Origin: Pardosa pseudoannulata
Lineage: Eukaryota > Arthropoda > Arachnida > Araneae > Lycosidae
Assembly: GCA_032207245.1 (NCBI GenBank)
Contig: CM063510.1
Coordinates: 48,784,495-48,848,494 of the forward strand
Direction of reading: 5' to 3'
DNA length: 64,000 nt
The translations under genes and the position numbers were made by a program. Under the pieces are notes generated by a model. That model was not told where the DNA came from. It saw only the letters and a list, made by a program, of their open reading frames with translations, and ran no database searches. Each line of letters opens with the position of its first letter. Within the stretch, counting starts at the first letter, position 1. Shown here piece by piece: positions 47,986 through 63,090 of this stretch.

Positions 47986-50220
47986 AAATGTTCTGTCCTA
48001 CAGATGAGGCGCTGTTATTAACCTGTTATTAAGGTAACAGGAATACTTAGTTCCGCTAGCGTTCCCAGTTTCACGTAACCTCGGTAATTCTTGTTACCCA
48101 TTCACCTTATGGTCTAGTGTTCCTGTTTCAGATAAGACAACACCGTGAATCAAGAAGTAATAGCGTTTTTTATTTAAATTAGTTTGAACTTTTTAAAGTG
48201 AAAACTACAAGGTTGGAAATATAAACATACACAAAAATTCTGTTATTTATTTTCCTTCTGATCTTTTTTTTTAAATACATTTAACACATTATTTTTCTTT
48301 TTCAAAATTAGAAGAAATAAAGAACTTAAAGTAGAGAACATCAAATGATTATTTTCTTTTAGGAGTGCCTTTATTTTAATTTAGTATTTCAATATTATTC
48401 TTTCGAATGTTTATTTTTCTGTAAAATTTATAAACTCGTTATATACTCTTTTAATCATATAGGTCATACTTAACAAAAACAAATACAAAAAATGTGGATG
48501 AAATGCTGTAATTTCAAAATTATTATTCTGTATACTGGGTACTGCTGTACACTGTATTCTAGGTTCTCCTCCCCCCCAAATATCAAAATTATTGCTAACT
48601 TTGAATGATTTAACAACCAGTTAGTCCACAATAATCAATCAAAGCCATTCCTCTAATTTGATGCTTTTAAAAAAAGCGTCCTCCGCTTAAGTATGCCGCA
48701 TATCTCTGTTCCGCATTGATCTCAACATCATCATCATCAACAACAACAACAACAAAAAAAGACGAGTTGTTTTCTGCGTCATTTTCCCCAAGGTCCCGGA
48801 TCTTAACAGCAGTTTACATTAATACGATCGTTCATGCGTGCATGAAACAGTTCACAGATTCAATCATTACACCGAACTTTTTGTGTTTTCCTACTTTTCA
48901 ATTACAAATTATAAGACTCAATTCTAAAATATTTAAACTTTGTGAGATTTTTATTTATTCTTAGATTTAAAAATAAGAGCTAGGTTTAAAATACACCGAA
49001 ACGTTTAATTAATTTTTTTTCTATTGCTCAAAAACGTGTTCTCGGAAAAACCTACTGTACTTTTCCGTATTAAAAACATCAGTTCCGCATCCGTATTGTA
49101 GTGCTGCCCTCTGTTGTATTTTTTCTGAATTAGGTATTTATATCGTTGAGGGTACAACTCAAAAATGCTATATTTTTTACTTCTCTTTTGAAGTCTGGAA
49201 AACTAGTTTCAAAAGCATATATTGCCAGATTACCTTAAGTTATTTTTATACTTGCTTGTATATTAATATTTATATTACTGATGCAAACAATTACAACTCG
49301 AAAATAATTAAAAAAATTATTTTTTTTTCTTCATTGGGTCTTTAGTCTAATTTTAAATTTAGCGAAAATGCAGTTACATAAAATAATGAGTATAAAATTC
49401 TTGAAATGAAAAAACTTATATTTCAAACTAAATGAGTGGTAAAAATTTTTACTGTTTATAGCATTTGCTTTTCAGAAAGTACAAAAAATTATTCTAGAAT
49501 TGTTTACGGTTTCTTTATAGGACGTTTTAGTCTTTAAATTTTTAAAAAATATATTGCAAAAATAAAATTGAAATCTAAACGTCTTTGAGGTTAAGAAGTT
49601 CAGTTTTCTCTTGCTTGAATGATGACAGTTTGTTCAAGCGAATTAAGTATCTTTTAGGATTCTACATGTTTTGCCAGTTTTACAAGATTGTTTGTTTCTA
49701 TTTATTGTTGGGAATAAATGAACTAATAATGAAAGATAGTAGTATGTTTTCTAAGACAAGAAAAAGGGTGAAATACAATTTCAAATTTTTTCATCTTTTG
49801 TAATTTTGTCTTTATTAGTAATACATATTCTCAAATATGTGTGTAAAAAGCTCTTTACATTGTTAATGATGGTATATTATGTTTTTTAATATTTTTAGTT
49901 AGTTTCTAAAAATTCTATGGAGTTTAAAATATGATATTGATATAGTATATAACCTTATTTTAGCTTTAACGAGATTTAAGAAATATTGTTCGTTAAAATA
50001 GATTATCTTTCACTTGTACGATTCTTTTTAGTTATACGATCTTATTCTTCTGACCCTACAGAGTTGTATAAATATTTTACATACACACACGCATGCATTT
50101 TTCGTTTAAATATCATTACAACTAATAGTTACTTAAATTTGCTGAAATAGAGGACATTGCTAAGATGTATAGATCTTGTTTCCTGTGCTTCCTCTTAAAA
50201 GTTCAAAGTGTTAGACCTCA
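47986..50220. other. AT-rich DNA; (CAT)n/(CAA)n at 48724-48753
   Basis: CATCATCATCATCAACAACA is a short trinucleotide repeat inside an 82-codon frame (48716-48964) with no family resemblance. A GC-richer patch at 47998-48130 contains GGTAACAGG/CCTGTTATT inverted segments. Nothing else is supported. Confidence 0.45.
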
Positions 50221-50504
50221 AACTGCAATGTCATTCTCCAGAATGTTCATAGAATTCCTTCTTCACCCTTGTTCTACATTGTGAGTCGTTTCGCCACTTG
50301 TACTTCTCGGTTAATCTTTCTCCATTTGAACAATCAAAGACCAAGAGCACTCCGAAAAGGGGTATTACATCTGGAAAGATCTTGGGCCAAGACATTTTTT
50401 CTTCTTTTTTATTTGCATAACAAATCGGTAAAAGGACAATGGATTCAATGCTCCTCTTCAATGTACCGGAAGCCTTCCAAGGATGCAAAGCAGCCCTGAC
50501 TCAC
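50221..50504. other. Open on both strands, no gene recognised
   Basis: A 76-codon plus frame (50269-50499) and an 85-codon minus frame (50231-50488) overlap almost completely, so at least one is a shadow. The minus reading (FGVLLVFDCSNGERLTEKYK) follows the exon-like block at 50.5-50.6 kb and could be read-through into an intron. Confidence 0.25.
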
Positions 50505-50602
50505 TTCCGGTGTCCTCGGTGCAGTTCTGACCGCATCCGAGTGACCCAAAAGCATGGTGCACGCACCACCCATGACCTGTAACGGTGTCGGACCGTGGCT
50601 AC
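50505..50602 (-). CDS. Possible internal exon, 98 nt, minus strand (unrecognised)
   Basis: On the minus strand a pyrimidine-rich tract and ACCTACAG precede a segment that ends ACCGGAA|GTGAGTCAGG. In the open frame it reads GSHGPTPLQVMGGACTMLLG then HSDAVRTAPRTPE, with GC-rich codons quite unlike the surrounding DNA. An alternative acceptor CCCCCTGCAG lies 15 bases upstream and gives another frame without stops (VSDLQVATVRHRYRSW). The GC island, paired splice-like borders and absence of stops are the evidence. No homologue is recognised and no neighbouring exon was found. Confidence 0.25.
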
Positions 50603-50639
50603 CTGTAGGTCACTGACCTGCAGGGGGAAATGGGGGGTA

Positions 50640-52153
50640 TCAGAGAACCAAAAATTAAGTGCAAGTATTTATTAAATCGTCTGCGAATTACTAATTTTTT
50701 TTCTTTTCATGAAAGTCATTATCAGATTTTTTGTAAGACAGCATCACAAGAATGATATATTTATCTATAATAAATCCCTTTATTATCGAAAACAAATTTA
50801 TATAACATTATACAATAAATTTAACTTGTATGGACATGCATGGGCAGTTAAATGAGTTTTTCCCATCAGGCTAAAGTTAAGTTTTAATTTAAGATTAACT
50901 TTTAATCAGGGTTATTAAAAAGGTTGATTTTCATTTTTTAAATCGCTTTAATCGGTATTTTTTAAAATTTAAATGAAGTCTTTGGATTTTAATCGGATAT
51001 TTTATAATTTTTATTTTTTACAAATTAAACATTACAAATAAAGATATACAATTTATTAAATTTATTATGATTAATGGTTAATTTTCCATTATCCTGTTTA
51101 TTTTTATTCTTTTTTACTGTGATCAATATTATTTACTTATAACAAATTATATATTAAATGCATAAAATATGATTTTTAATTCCTCCTCAACAAATGTTTT
51201 GAATTCCCATTTTAATTCAATTGTTTACAAACATAAAACTATTTATTTATCAAATCAGCTTTAAAGTACTGGTATAATAAACACAAAGATATAAAAAATA
51301 TATATGTTGTCATATTAAGAGAAAATTCTAAAAAAAACTCCGTATTTTGATCATATTATGCCAGAAGTTTCATTACTAAAGAAAGGATATTTGTACAGGG
51401 AGTTTTAAAATAGGCACAATTAAAAAAATAATTAAAGATTAAAAAAAAGAGTTTAATATTTTTTTAAAAATATAAAATCTATCTACTACAAATATTTTTG
51501 TCATAATTATTAATCGTATAAACTTTATTTTAAAATCTTAAATTAATTTATTTAATATTTATAGTAGAATAATTGGAATAAATTGAATATTATTCATAAT
51601 AGAATAAATATAATATTAATATAAGTAATGTGTAAAACAGTAAAAAACAAATTTTGTTCCTTGGATTAAAAAATTAGTTATATCATTGTTTATGATTAAA
51701 TTATAATAATTTTGGTATCCTGTTACTTTTCGCATTTGGTCTTTATTTTATTTACAGAGCAGCCTGTTTATATATATAATTATTTATTTAAAGGAATTTG
51801 TATATTTTATGAACTCGCCAGTATGGGTAATCTAGATAGTTAGCACGTTGTGCGATAGATGGCGCTGAACTATCTGACCTTGGAGGATCATTTTATATCT
51901 GGATTATTTCGATTCAAGGCCTAGGGGTTCATTCTTGCGGTGCTGTATTCATTCTTGCGGTGCGGAGTGTACCACTAGATTCTACTGAGAGCTATCGTAG
52001 AGTAGTAATAATATAATTTTTTAATCATCTTGAATTTGAATAAAATTCCCGAAATTTGCTTTCTTTTCCTTTTGCTGATGTAAAAACAATCAGAGTTCAT
52101 TTCGCGAGTAAATGAAATTATTTTATAAAACATAATTCTCTTCCATAACAACC
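50640..52153. other. AT-rich DNA with a short GC-richer patch at 51840-51990
   Basis: The patch contains AGATGGCGCT (51857-51866), matching the insect CTCF core, and TTCATTCTTGCGGTGC twice (51928 and 51948, period 20). Otherwise it is plain A/T-rich sequence. Confidence 0.45.
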
Positions 52154-55618
<3,465 letters not shown>

Positions 55619-55819
55619 TTAATTCATTCGATTACACTCTGTCGATTCTGTCATCTTCCCTGAGCACAAGGCATCAATTAAATTTTCGTACCACAGAATA
55701 GAGACATTTAACAGTCTATGCATTTCTTCGCTGTTGTACAACCATTTTCTCCTGATCGCCCTGGCGAGTCTAACAACTTTCCAAAAACTGGCAGCCAGGA
55801 ATTTTGTCTCTACTGACAT
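55619..55819 (-). CDS. Unrecognised 66-codon frame, minus strand (weak candidate)
   Basis: From the ATG at 55819 the peptide begins MSVETKFLAASFWKVVRLAR and continues with an amphipathic, basic stretch (AIRRKWLYNSEEMHRLLNVS). The leader on the minus strand is a GA-rich run (GAGGAGGAGGAGGGTGGGG). Codon choice is less A/T-biased than in most chance frames here. It could be the first exon of a gene to the left, but no clear donor precedes the stop. No domain is recognised. Confidence 0.22.
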   Translation of the reverse strand: MSVETKFLAASFWKVVRLARAIRRKWLYNSEEMHRLLNVSILWYENLIDALCSGKMTESTECNRMN

Positions 55820-56211
55820 ATATTCTCACACCCAACCCCACCCTCCTCCTCCTCTTTTCCCGTCACTTCAACAGGGTTGCTATTGTTCGTGGTGTTGCTA
55901 GGAGAAGCAGCGAATAAACTGAAATATCCATTTGGCGAGAATTTTTTCTAATATTTTTCCATATTAACTTAATATTATCAGTGGGATGCAAGAAATACTC
56001 TAAATAAATATCCTTCCAATTAACCTAGAAATAAGATAAAAGCAATTTAACTTTAATGCAGTAAAAGAAAAGTTTCTTTACCCCCTATTTCAATGTTTAA
56101 AAATATTTGCTTTTGGAAGCATACTTTAAACTTATACTAATTCTCAAAGAAAAATATACTATACTCTAGAACAGTTGTTTGTTAATACAGTTCTGACTAT
56201 AATGTATTCAA
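55820..56211. other. Spacer, nothing recognised
   Basis: A C/T-rich run (55830-55862) and AT-rich sequence only. Confidence 0.5.
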
Positions 56212-56510
56212 GTTTCGCACGACCTAACTTCCTTAAGCTCACTCTCTTGTGATTTGTCATTGTTGAAAGAGGACATGGCACTATCTTCGTGTTTGCATAT
56301 TAGTAATTGTCTAAAACTAAGATTTCAACTGTAAATACATTATGACCCCTACTCTCACCTAAACTAAACCACCTACGCCCACTTTGTTGGGGATTTCTCA
56401 TTGTTAAAAGAGGACATGACTCTATCTTTGTGTTTGTTTATTAGTAAATGTCTTAAATTTGATTTCAACTGTAACGACAAAATACCCCCCCCCCTGATTT
56501 CATCTAAACT
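56212..56510 (+). repeat. Tandem duplication, 2 x 140 bp
   Basis: TTGTTGAAAGAGGACATG (56260) recurs as TTGTTAAAAGAGGACATG (56400). CTATCTTCGTGTTTG, TTAGTAA(A)TGTCT, GATTTCAACTGTAA and CACCTAAACTAAA / CATCTAAACTAAA follow in both. A poly-C run (about 56485) marks the second unit. Confidence 0.88.
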
Positions 56511-57388
56511 AAAATCCAAAAAACACTCAATTTGATTAAGACAAATAAAGGAATTTTGTTGGGTAACACCACTATTTTTATCTATTAAAAATTATTACTT
56601 ATTTATATACGTATAAAAATCTTGCATACGCTTACAAATGAAAAATACCAGCAAGAATGTATATGCAGATGGTTTGCACATCAAATTTATGACAGCATGT
56701 GTCTCTTTTATGCTTAAATGACTGCAGTTTCGCAAACACAAGAATTATGCGTTGAATTTCATGGGCACTCTTTAAAGAGGATATGGAAGACATAAAATTT
56801 GTAGTTAAAGATGGGAAGAAAAATGTCTATTCTTTCAGTGATTGAGACATCACATACATAAATAAGGATATGTCTTTTAAAAGTTTAAATTTACGACGTC
56901 CGGCAATTTCTGTAAGAACTATAAAATATATTTTCGCTACTTCCGTGTGTTTACTGAATAATAAAGGGTTTAGCCAACGTGTGTTTCGTAAGTAACTTGC
57001 TTGCAACGTTGGGCAGTTATTATTTATGTGAAACCCTTTCGTAAATGATCCGAAAAAAAAAATCCAATCAACATAAACGTTGAACTGGCAGGAATTGGTT
57101 ACACAAATTTACATGACGAGAAAACTTTTTTTTCTTGTCACATTTATAGTTCTTGACTGTGATGCAACCAAACACTGTTCGCAGAAATTATTTCTGAAGA
57201 GGAGGAGAAGGGAGTAAGGAAAAATAAGATTAAATTTTCTTTCTCTTGTGTCCTTGGAAGCTTATACACCCACATTCGCACTTCTGACTCGTTTTATGTT
57301 ACAGGATTTAAATAGCTATCACTGCTGAAATAATTTAGATTTGTTCCCCGAAAACTATTTTGCTACGTTTATAGCATGTAATTAAGTA
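56511..57388. other. AT-rich DNA, nothing recognised
   Basis: No supported features. Confidence 0.55.
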
Positions 57389-58001
57389 CAGTAGATTGTC
57401 GATTGACTAAAATTTAATTATACAGGAAAAAAAATCAGGCAATTTTATAGGATGAAGAAAATGAATTGTCTTACAAAAGACGATGACAGTACATATTTTC
57501 AGAGAAAACTTTTATAATATTTAAAAAAGTTAGGATGATCTAAAAATTGGAATATTGCGAAACTTTTAGTGAGGATGACATTGTGTAGCGTGTCGATTGT
57601 GGTTCTAAAGAAACAAGAAATTTCGAAGACTGTCCTGAAAGTGAAAAATTTGCGTAGAGTTTGCGTAGCGATGAGAAATTTGAGTAGTAATTTTCTTCAA
57701 AGAGTGAGTGAAAAACGAAAACACACTTTTATAATTTCATTCCTTAGAAAACAGTGAAGTAAACTACATTCCTATATTTTATTATACTAATTATAAATCT
57801 AAATAACATTAACATTTATGTGCATTTCTTTCTTTTATATTAATTACATTATTATTAATTCCCTGTTGTATAATAATTTAACATTTTCTATCCCTTTAAA
57901 AAATATTCATCAGTATTCACATAAACCCGATTGTCCAGGATATTCGCTTATCCGGGATATGCCATTTCTTGAAAATACCAGTTAATTGAGAGTCTATTCT
58001 A
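57389..58001 (+). mobile_element. Decayed pogo/Tigger-like element (about 613 bp)
   Basis: The left end CAGTAGATTGTCGATTGACT and the inverted right end AATAGACTCTCAATTAACTG match at about 14 of 19 positions. Inside the right end, GATTGTCCAGGATATTCGCT and TATCCGGGATATGCC resemble the inner repeat of Tigger-type ends. Around 57568-57730 an interrupted reading (SEDDIV, then VDCGSKETRNFEDCPESEKF) with several stops looks like the acidic C-terminal end of a DDE transposase. The 62-codon frame at 57569-57757 is in another frame and not the real one. Confidence 0.5.
57560..57735 (+). pseudogene. Possible transposase C-terminus remnant
   Basis: The frame that begins AGT GAG GAT GAC ATT GTG carries at least five in-frame stops but keeps an acidic composition (EDD, ESE, SDE) typical of the tail of Tigger/jerky-type transposases. 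No catalytic Asp motif is left. The assignment depends on the flanking inverted repeats more than on this text. Confidence 0.25.
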
Positions 58002-58597
58002 TTACTTTTGATTTAGGTACATAAATTCCCAAATTTTAAGATAGATCTTCTTACAAACAAATTATCTCTTAGCATTTTAATAAGTGCTTCAATTAATTTA
58101 ACAACTGAATTTAAAAGAAAAGAATAATTATGAAACTTAAATTATTTACCCATGTAAAATAACTATTCAAGATATAATGGTATTTATGATTTTCGCTTTA
58201 CACAATCTCAAAACTTTTCTGCAGAATTAACTTTGTGTAAAAAAAAAAAAAAAAAAAGGTTATTTTTTTTTTTAGCTTTACCATTCTTTTCTAATAGCAT
58301 CTGTTGAAAAATGGCACAATGCCTCTTCCTATAAACGTGCTTATAACTTAGTTAAATTCAGATTATTTTCTAAGGTTTATATAAGATATTATTTTTTATT
58401 ATATAATGAATAGTTAAGATCAGACAAATGAAAATATTAAAAGAAATAATTGTTTACATTATTCGCCTAAGAGCATTCTCTTAATATTCAATAAAATGTT
58501 AAAAAAAATGATGCAATCAATTTCTTATTTACTAAAAATAGATAGCAATTTTTTTTCACTTTAAAGCATTCCTGCAATAAAAATTCAAAATTATTTA

Positions 58598-58630
<33 letters not shown>

Positions 58631-58702
58631 AGTTTTGCATGAAAGTCCTTCAAACGATAATTTAATAACAACTGTGATTTAATAACTCCAATAGCCAGTA
58701 AA
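58002..58702. other. AT-rich DNA with two poly-A runs
   Basis: A runs of about 19 (58239-58257) and about 22 (58608-58629, preceded by (CA)n) are present. They could be old retroposon tails, but no element body is recognisable upstream. Confidence 0.5.
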
Positions 58703-59035
58703 GATGATTTAATAATACAATATCCAAGTATAAATTTAATTATATACTTGTTAATCGTTTGGGCAAAGTCGAAACAAACTGCATTTACTTTTGTGATTCG
58801 AGTTACAACATGCGCATTTCATTAAAAATTTAAAATATCTAGCATTAAGAAAAATCGTTTGAATGGTAGTCCCACGAATTTAACAATGCGATAATGGTGA
58901 TTTATTAATGCCAACGATGATTTAATAAAACAGTATCCATATATCAATTCAATTGTTTATGCGATAATAGTTTGAGCAATGTCGAAACAAATTTCTATTT
59001 ACTAGAATGATTCGAGTTTCGCGATGTGCATGAAT
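58703..59035 (+). repeat. Tandem duplication, 2 x about 213 bp
   Basis: GATGATTTAATAATACAATA (58703) recurs as GATGATTTAATAAAACAGTA (58916). Both are followed by ATCCA, AATTTAATT / AATTCAATT, GTTTG(G/A)GCAA, GTCGAAACAAA and GATTCGAGTT, then A(C/T)GTGCAT-like text. Confidence 0.85.
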
Positions 59036-60430
59036 CAGAGTAAATATTTCTCGACTATTTTGACGCCAAGCCAAGCGAGGAAGTCCCTAGTGTGGCTCAG
59101 CAGTTTAGTTTCTTTCTATGGATACGAGGAGGGTTCATTGACCGCAGCAAACTGTCTAGCAGCAAAAGTCGCAAGCAGCAACTGTTGTTTTGTCATCTAT
59201 CTAAATTCATTTTTTATGGGGTTTTTTGTGTCCTATAAATAGAACAGAGAAACTATAATTTTTTTAACTCGTTTACAATTCAGTTTCCCTTTCACTTGAC
59301 TTCTGAAGGACTTTGGGAAATAATAGGAAAATGCAAAATAAAAGAGAGAAGTATTCATAGATTCATCAGGATTCTTATTTTTGGAAACTTTTCACAATTA
59401 TGATAGATTTGTATATTCACTCAAAAGCATTGACTGTAATTTCAGACATCCGAGCACGAATTTTTATATGGAAATATTTAAACATATTAAATAAATAAAA
59501 GTTCGTAATTTCTAATTTCATGAATAAAGGTTGTTATTAATACTATAAATTAAGTATAGATATTTTAAGATAGTTTTCGGTTAAAAGTTAGAGATTCTGG
59601 CACTGAAACAAAATGAGACGGAAGTTCTTACTTCAGAAGATTTTAGACGTAAATAAAAATAATTTGTATTTCGTAAGTGAAAATTGAAATTATGGAATAT
59701 CTTTGCATAGATATAATAAACCGAAATTGTTTACTGTATAAATAGTTTTACAGAAATTAATCACTCAAGCGCCATTTATACCTCACTATTTATACTCAGT
59801 TAATTAAAAACTGGTATAAGTTTATTAGGGAAAGGTTATATAATAAAGCATATTTCCAAATACATGTCTGATAAGTAATTACTGTGTTCACAGATTGAAA
59901 GATTTTCTGTATTAGCAATTATTAATTTCAATCAGGGACGTGTTGAGAAATTTCCTACGGAGTTCCTCCAGTTTATATCTTAAAATTAACAGAACAATCT
60001 TTAAATGTATAATATATTACACAGCAGGAGCGTAAAATGAAATATTTCATGGGGGAATCTTTCAAAATTAATGCTGCACTCTTTACATATATATATAACA
60101 CATATATACCTCATGGAAAGGTTCTAACACCAATATCCCCCCCTTCATAACGTCACTGAAATACAGTAATCTTTAAAGAGTTACAAACCCCATATATATC
60201 CATAGCTACGCTACTGATCTCAGTATATATATATATATATATAGGTTCAGATAGATATATAGATAATTTTTTGTTCAGTGGTACTTCATTAACATATTTT
60301 AATATGCCACTTTACTAAATACTTGGAATCGATGCAAAATAAAACAAAAAATGTAAAAGGTTAGACAAAGAGAAGGATTAAATATATAACTTAAATATAA
60401 GCTTGTTCCTTCCTTAAAACAACGTCCCAG
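59036..60430. other. Spacer; small GC-richer patch and a possible dispersed-repeat end
   Basis: 59050-59200 is GC-richer (GACGCCAAGCCAAGCGAGG; GGATACGAGGAGGGTTCATT) within a 72-codon plus frame that I cannot identify. CCATAGCTACGCTACTGATC (60202) is typical of an end of dispersed repeats, and a (TA)n follows at 60225-60242. The rest is AT-rich. Confidence 0.4.
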
Positions 60431-60489
60431 CTTTGGAAAATAACATTCTTAAACTCCAAGATGAGATTAAAAAAAATAAATCAGGGGTT

Positions 60490-60682
60490 ATCCTATTCTC
60501 TTCGGTGCACCAAAATGGCGGTATATTAAGTCATTTCCTTTTTTGCATGTTAAAGTGTGGTCGTGCTAGCGGGCTAGCAGCATCTGATTGCCTTACGATC
60601 CATTTCCTCTCAGACGATATTGTAATGACAGAACGAACGGAAAAAGGGGGTTAGCGGTCTGGCGGAACATGCGTGTCAACAG
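60490..60682 (+). promoter_or_regulatory. Candidate promoter or first exon with YY1-like motif and splice donor
   Basis: CACCAAAATGGCGG (60508-60521) matches the YY1 core AANATGGCGG that often lies at metazoan starts of transcription. About 160 bases on, GTCAACAG|GTGAGTCGG (GT at 60683) is a strong donor. The stretch is much GC-richer than its flanks (GTGGTCGTGCTAGCGGGC; GGGGGTTAGCGGTCTGGCGG). The 73-codon frame (60433-60654) stops before the donor, so the exon would be noncoding or carry an upstream ORF. Confidence 0.35.
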
Positions 60683-60774
60683 GTGAGTCGGTTACACGTG
60701 ATCGCTGGCAACGCTCCGCCAGTTACGCTGGCAGGGTTAATTGTGGATTAGAGGAAGATGATTTAGTATTCATT

Positions 60775-62100
60775 AAAGGTCATCTCTCTTTGTAGGTTAT
60801 TAAAGAAGTCGGGATGGCTAAAGTTGGACATTTTGATACGATTAACTTCGACAATCAGATACTTGCATAAGCTCTAGGAAGTCGCGTGATGACAAGCCAT
60901 TTTAAAAGACACGAGTTGGATTGATATGAACTCAGATATTATGAGAATTTGCACTGTGTAATTGCGTATATATATATATATTTAAATTTGAACCAAAATC
61001 GTACATTAAAATATTGTATTGATCCTCTTTAAAACATTACTAAACTTTATTATCAAAGGTCATCTCTCTTGGTAGGTTATTAAAGTAATTAGGATCACTT
61101 AAAATGAACATTTTTTCTACGGTTAACCAATACAATAATTAAATACTTCTCTCAAAGTTTCAAGTTAATTCGATCTCATTTGTTTTTTTTTTTTTAATTT
61201 TTTGATTTTTAAATTTTTTAATTCTCAATTTGTAATTTTTTAATGTTTTTTTAATCTCCTAATTCAAAATTTTTTATTTTCAATTTAATGTTGTTTTATT
61301 TTTTTCTTCATTTTCTGTTTTCAGTTTCAAATCGTAGCTTTTTAATGAAACTTTGCTGATCTATTGTGTTAATTTTTTGTCTTTCTCAATATTCTACCCA
61401 TTTACTAATACAATCTTTACAAAATTTTTGAGTTTTTGTTTTGTTTGGCGCAGTTTGTTCCAAGTAAATTTAGCACCACTAAATTCCAACTCACCAAATC
61501 AAATACTTGCTTGATAGTATTTCATTTCAAAAAAGGATGATTTGATTGATAACAACTTTGATATTCTATAGATTGTGCATTTTTAAATTACTTTTAACTT
61601 TTTTCAAAAAAGATTAAAAAAATTGAACCCAACTCGTAAATGAAAATATTGTAGTGATCCTCATTGAAAACTTAAACATTTTTATTAAATTTTTCTTTTT
61701 TTGTAAGTTATTAATTTAAAATTAATTGAAATAAACAAATGGAGATAGTTTTATCTCTCGAAATACTCCCCAGTAATTAAAAGTTAAAGGAAAACTAAAG
61801 GGCTAAAGTTGTACATTTTTCTAAACTTTGATTAACCACCGCAATCCAATACTTTTCAATTCATAAAATGTTTAAATTTGTGGGATAACAGACCATTAAA
61901 ATACATGCTTTTGGTAAATTTTATTTCAGGTATTTGTACAGATTACCTGAAAATAACTATTGAGTATTCTTTTAATTGTTTCGACAAAAATAAATTGGAC
62001 CAAAATTATATTTTGGTCCAATTTATCGTAAATGTATTGTATCGTTATTATATCGTAAATGTATTGTTTTGATCCTTTTTAAAACCTTTAAAGTAATTTT
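60775..62100 (+). repeat. Diverged tandem array, 3 units (about 280, 635 and 410 bp)
   Basis: AAAGGTCATCTCTCTTTGTA opens units at 60775 and 61055. A relative TTTTTGTAAGTTATTA opens the third near 61690. All close with TCGTA(C/A)AT..AATATTGTA(T)TGATCCT and AAAAC (61021, 61656, 62071). GGCTAAAGTTGGACATTTTG (unit 1) and GGCTAAAGTTGTACATTTTT (unit 3) confirm the order. Unit 2 is expanded by a T-rich block (61175-61440). The array begins about 90 bases after the candidate donor at 60.68 kb. Confidence 0.75.
61991..62025. repeat. Perfect 16-bp hairpin
   Basis: TAAATTGGACCAAAAT and ATTTTGGTCCAATTTA are exact inverse complements around TAT. It lies inside the third tandem unit and is absent from the other two, so it arose after the units formed. 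Confidence 0.95.
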
Positions 62101-62830
62101 TTCGGAAAAAAGTTAGCAATAAAAAAATTAACAATTATAAGAAGTAAGATAAAATAATTTTTAAAAATAAAAAATAAAAAAGGTAACTACATAAATATAA
62201 AACTAAAATACTTTTCATATAAAACATAAAAATAACATAAAAATAAATAAAAAAGATAAAATAATTTTAAATTTAAAAACAAATAAATAACTATAAAAAT
62301 AAAACACTTTTTTTATTTTCAAAAGTGAAAAGTAAAAATAAGTTATTATGCATTAATGAATAAAAATATAAACAGTAGAAACATTACAACTCTTTTTCGC
62401 CATTACATTATAACAGATGGACTTATTCCAATTTAACAGGCTAATATGTTATTATGCTAGTTTTGCTTAAACTTTTATTTCTTCCATATAGTGTATATAT
62501 GGAAGATAGTGTTATTTTAAATAAGACAACTTTTCTGTAAGGATTCTAATAAAATATATAGTCTTATATGATGTTATAATTTTTTACGAATAATACAAAT
62601 TGCTGTAAAAAAATAAGAATACAACAGCAAATTCTAATAAAAGATTATTTGTCGGGTTGTTATTAGAGCATACAGATAAATATCACCACTTGTAAAGAAT
62701 AAAACCCACCGCCTATTGAGGCATTTTTTTCTCCTTTTTTTAAAAAAAAGTAACATTTAACGTAACTAACAAAAAATCGCTATAAAAAACGTATAGGAAA
62801 AAAAGGTCTCCGCCCCTTAACAAAAATTTA
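62101..62830. other. Very A/T-rich DNA
   Basis: A-rich from 62150 to 62340. CTTCCATATA and TATATGGAAG (62481-62505) make a small hairpin. Nothing else is seen. Confidence 0.55.
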
Positions 62831-63090
62831 TTTCACCCCTCTTTCAGCCACCATTATGACGGTGACATTATCGTCTGAGAGACGAGAGAGGGGGAGAGAG
62901 GCGATGGGGATAGGGAATCCCATCGGTAGGGTGGTTCTAAACTTTTTATTTATTTTTTGTTTTTTTCATTTCAATCCCCCTTTCGAATATTATAGGGGGA
63001 TGAACGATAGAACGATCGATCAAAGAGCGGGGGAGGGTTGAATGAAGCATGCGCATTGCAGATCGGGCCGTTTTCTGTCACCCCTTGCAA
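62831..63090. other. GC-richer, purine-rich patch (possible promoter)
   Basis: CAGCCACCATTATGACGGTG, a GA-rich run (GAGAGACGAGAGAGGGGGAG) and GAAGCATGCGCATTGCAG (NRF1-like GCATGCGC) stand out from the flanks. GA repeats are GAGA-factor-type targets in insects. A 61-codon plus frame (62856-63041) runs through it without recognisable features. Confidence 0.25.

Noticed and set aside
58608..58629. Poly-A run as the tail of a processed retrocopy
   Set aside because: No gene-like or LINE-like sequence precedes it and no target-site duplication is visible.
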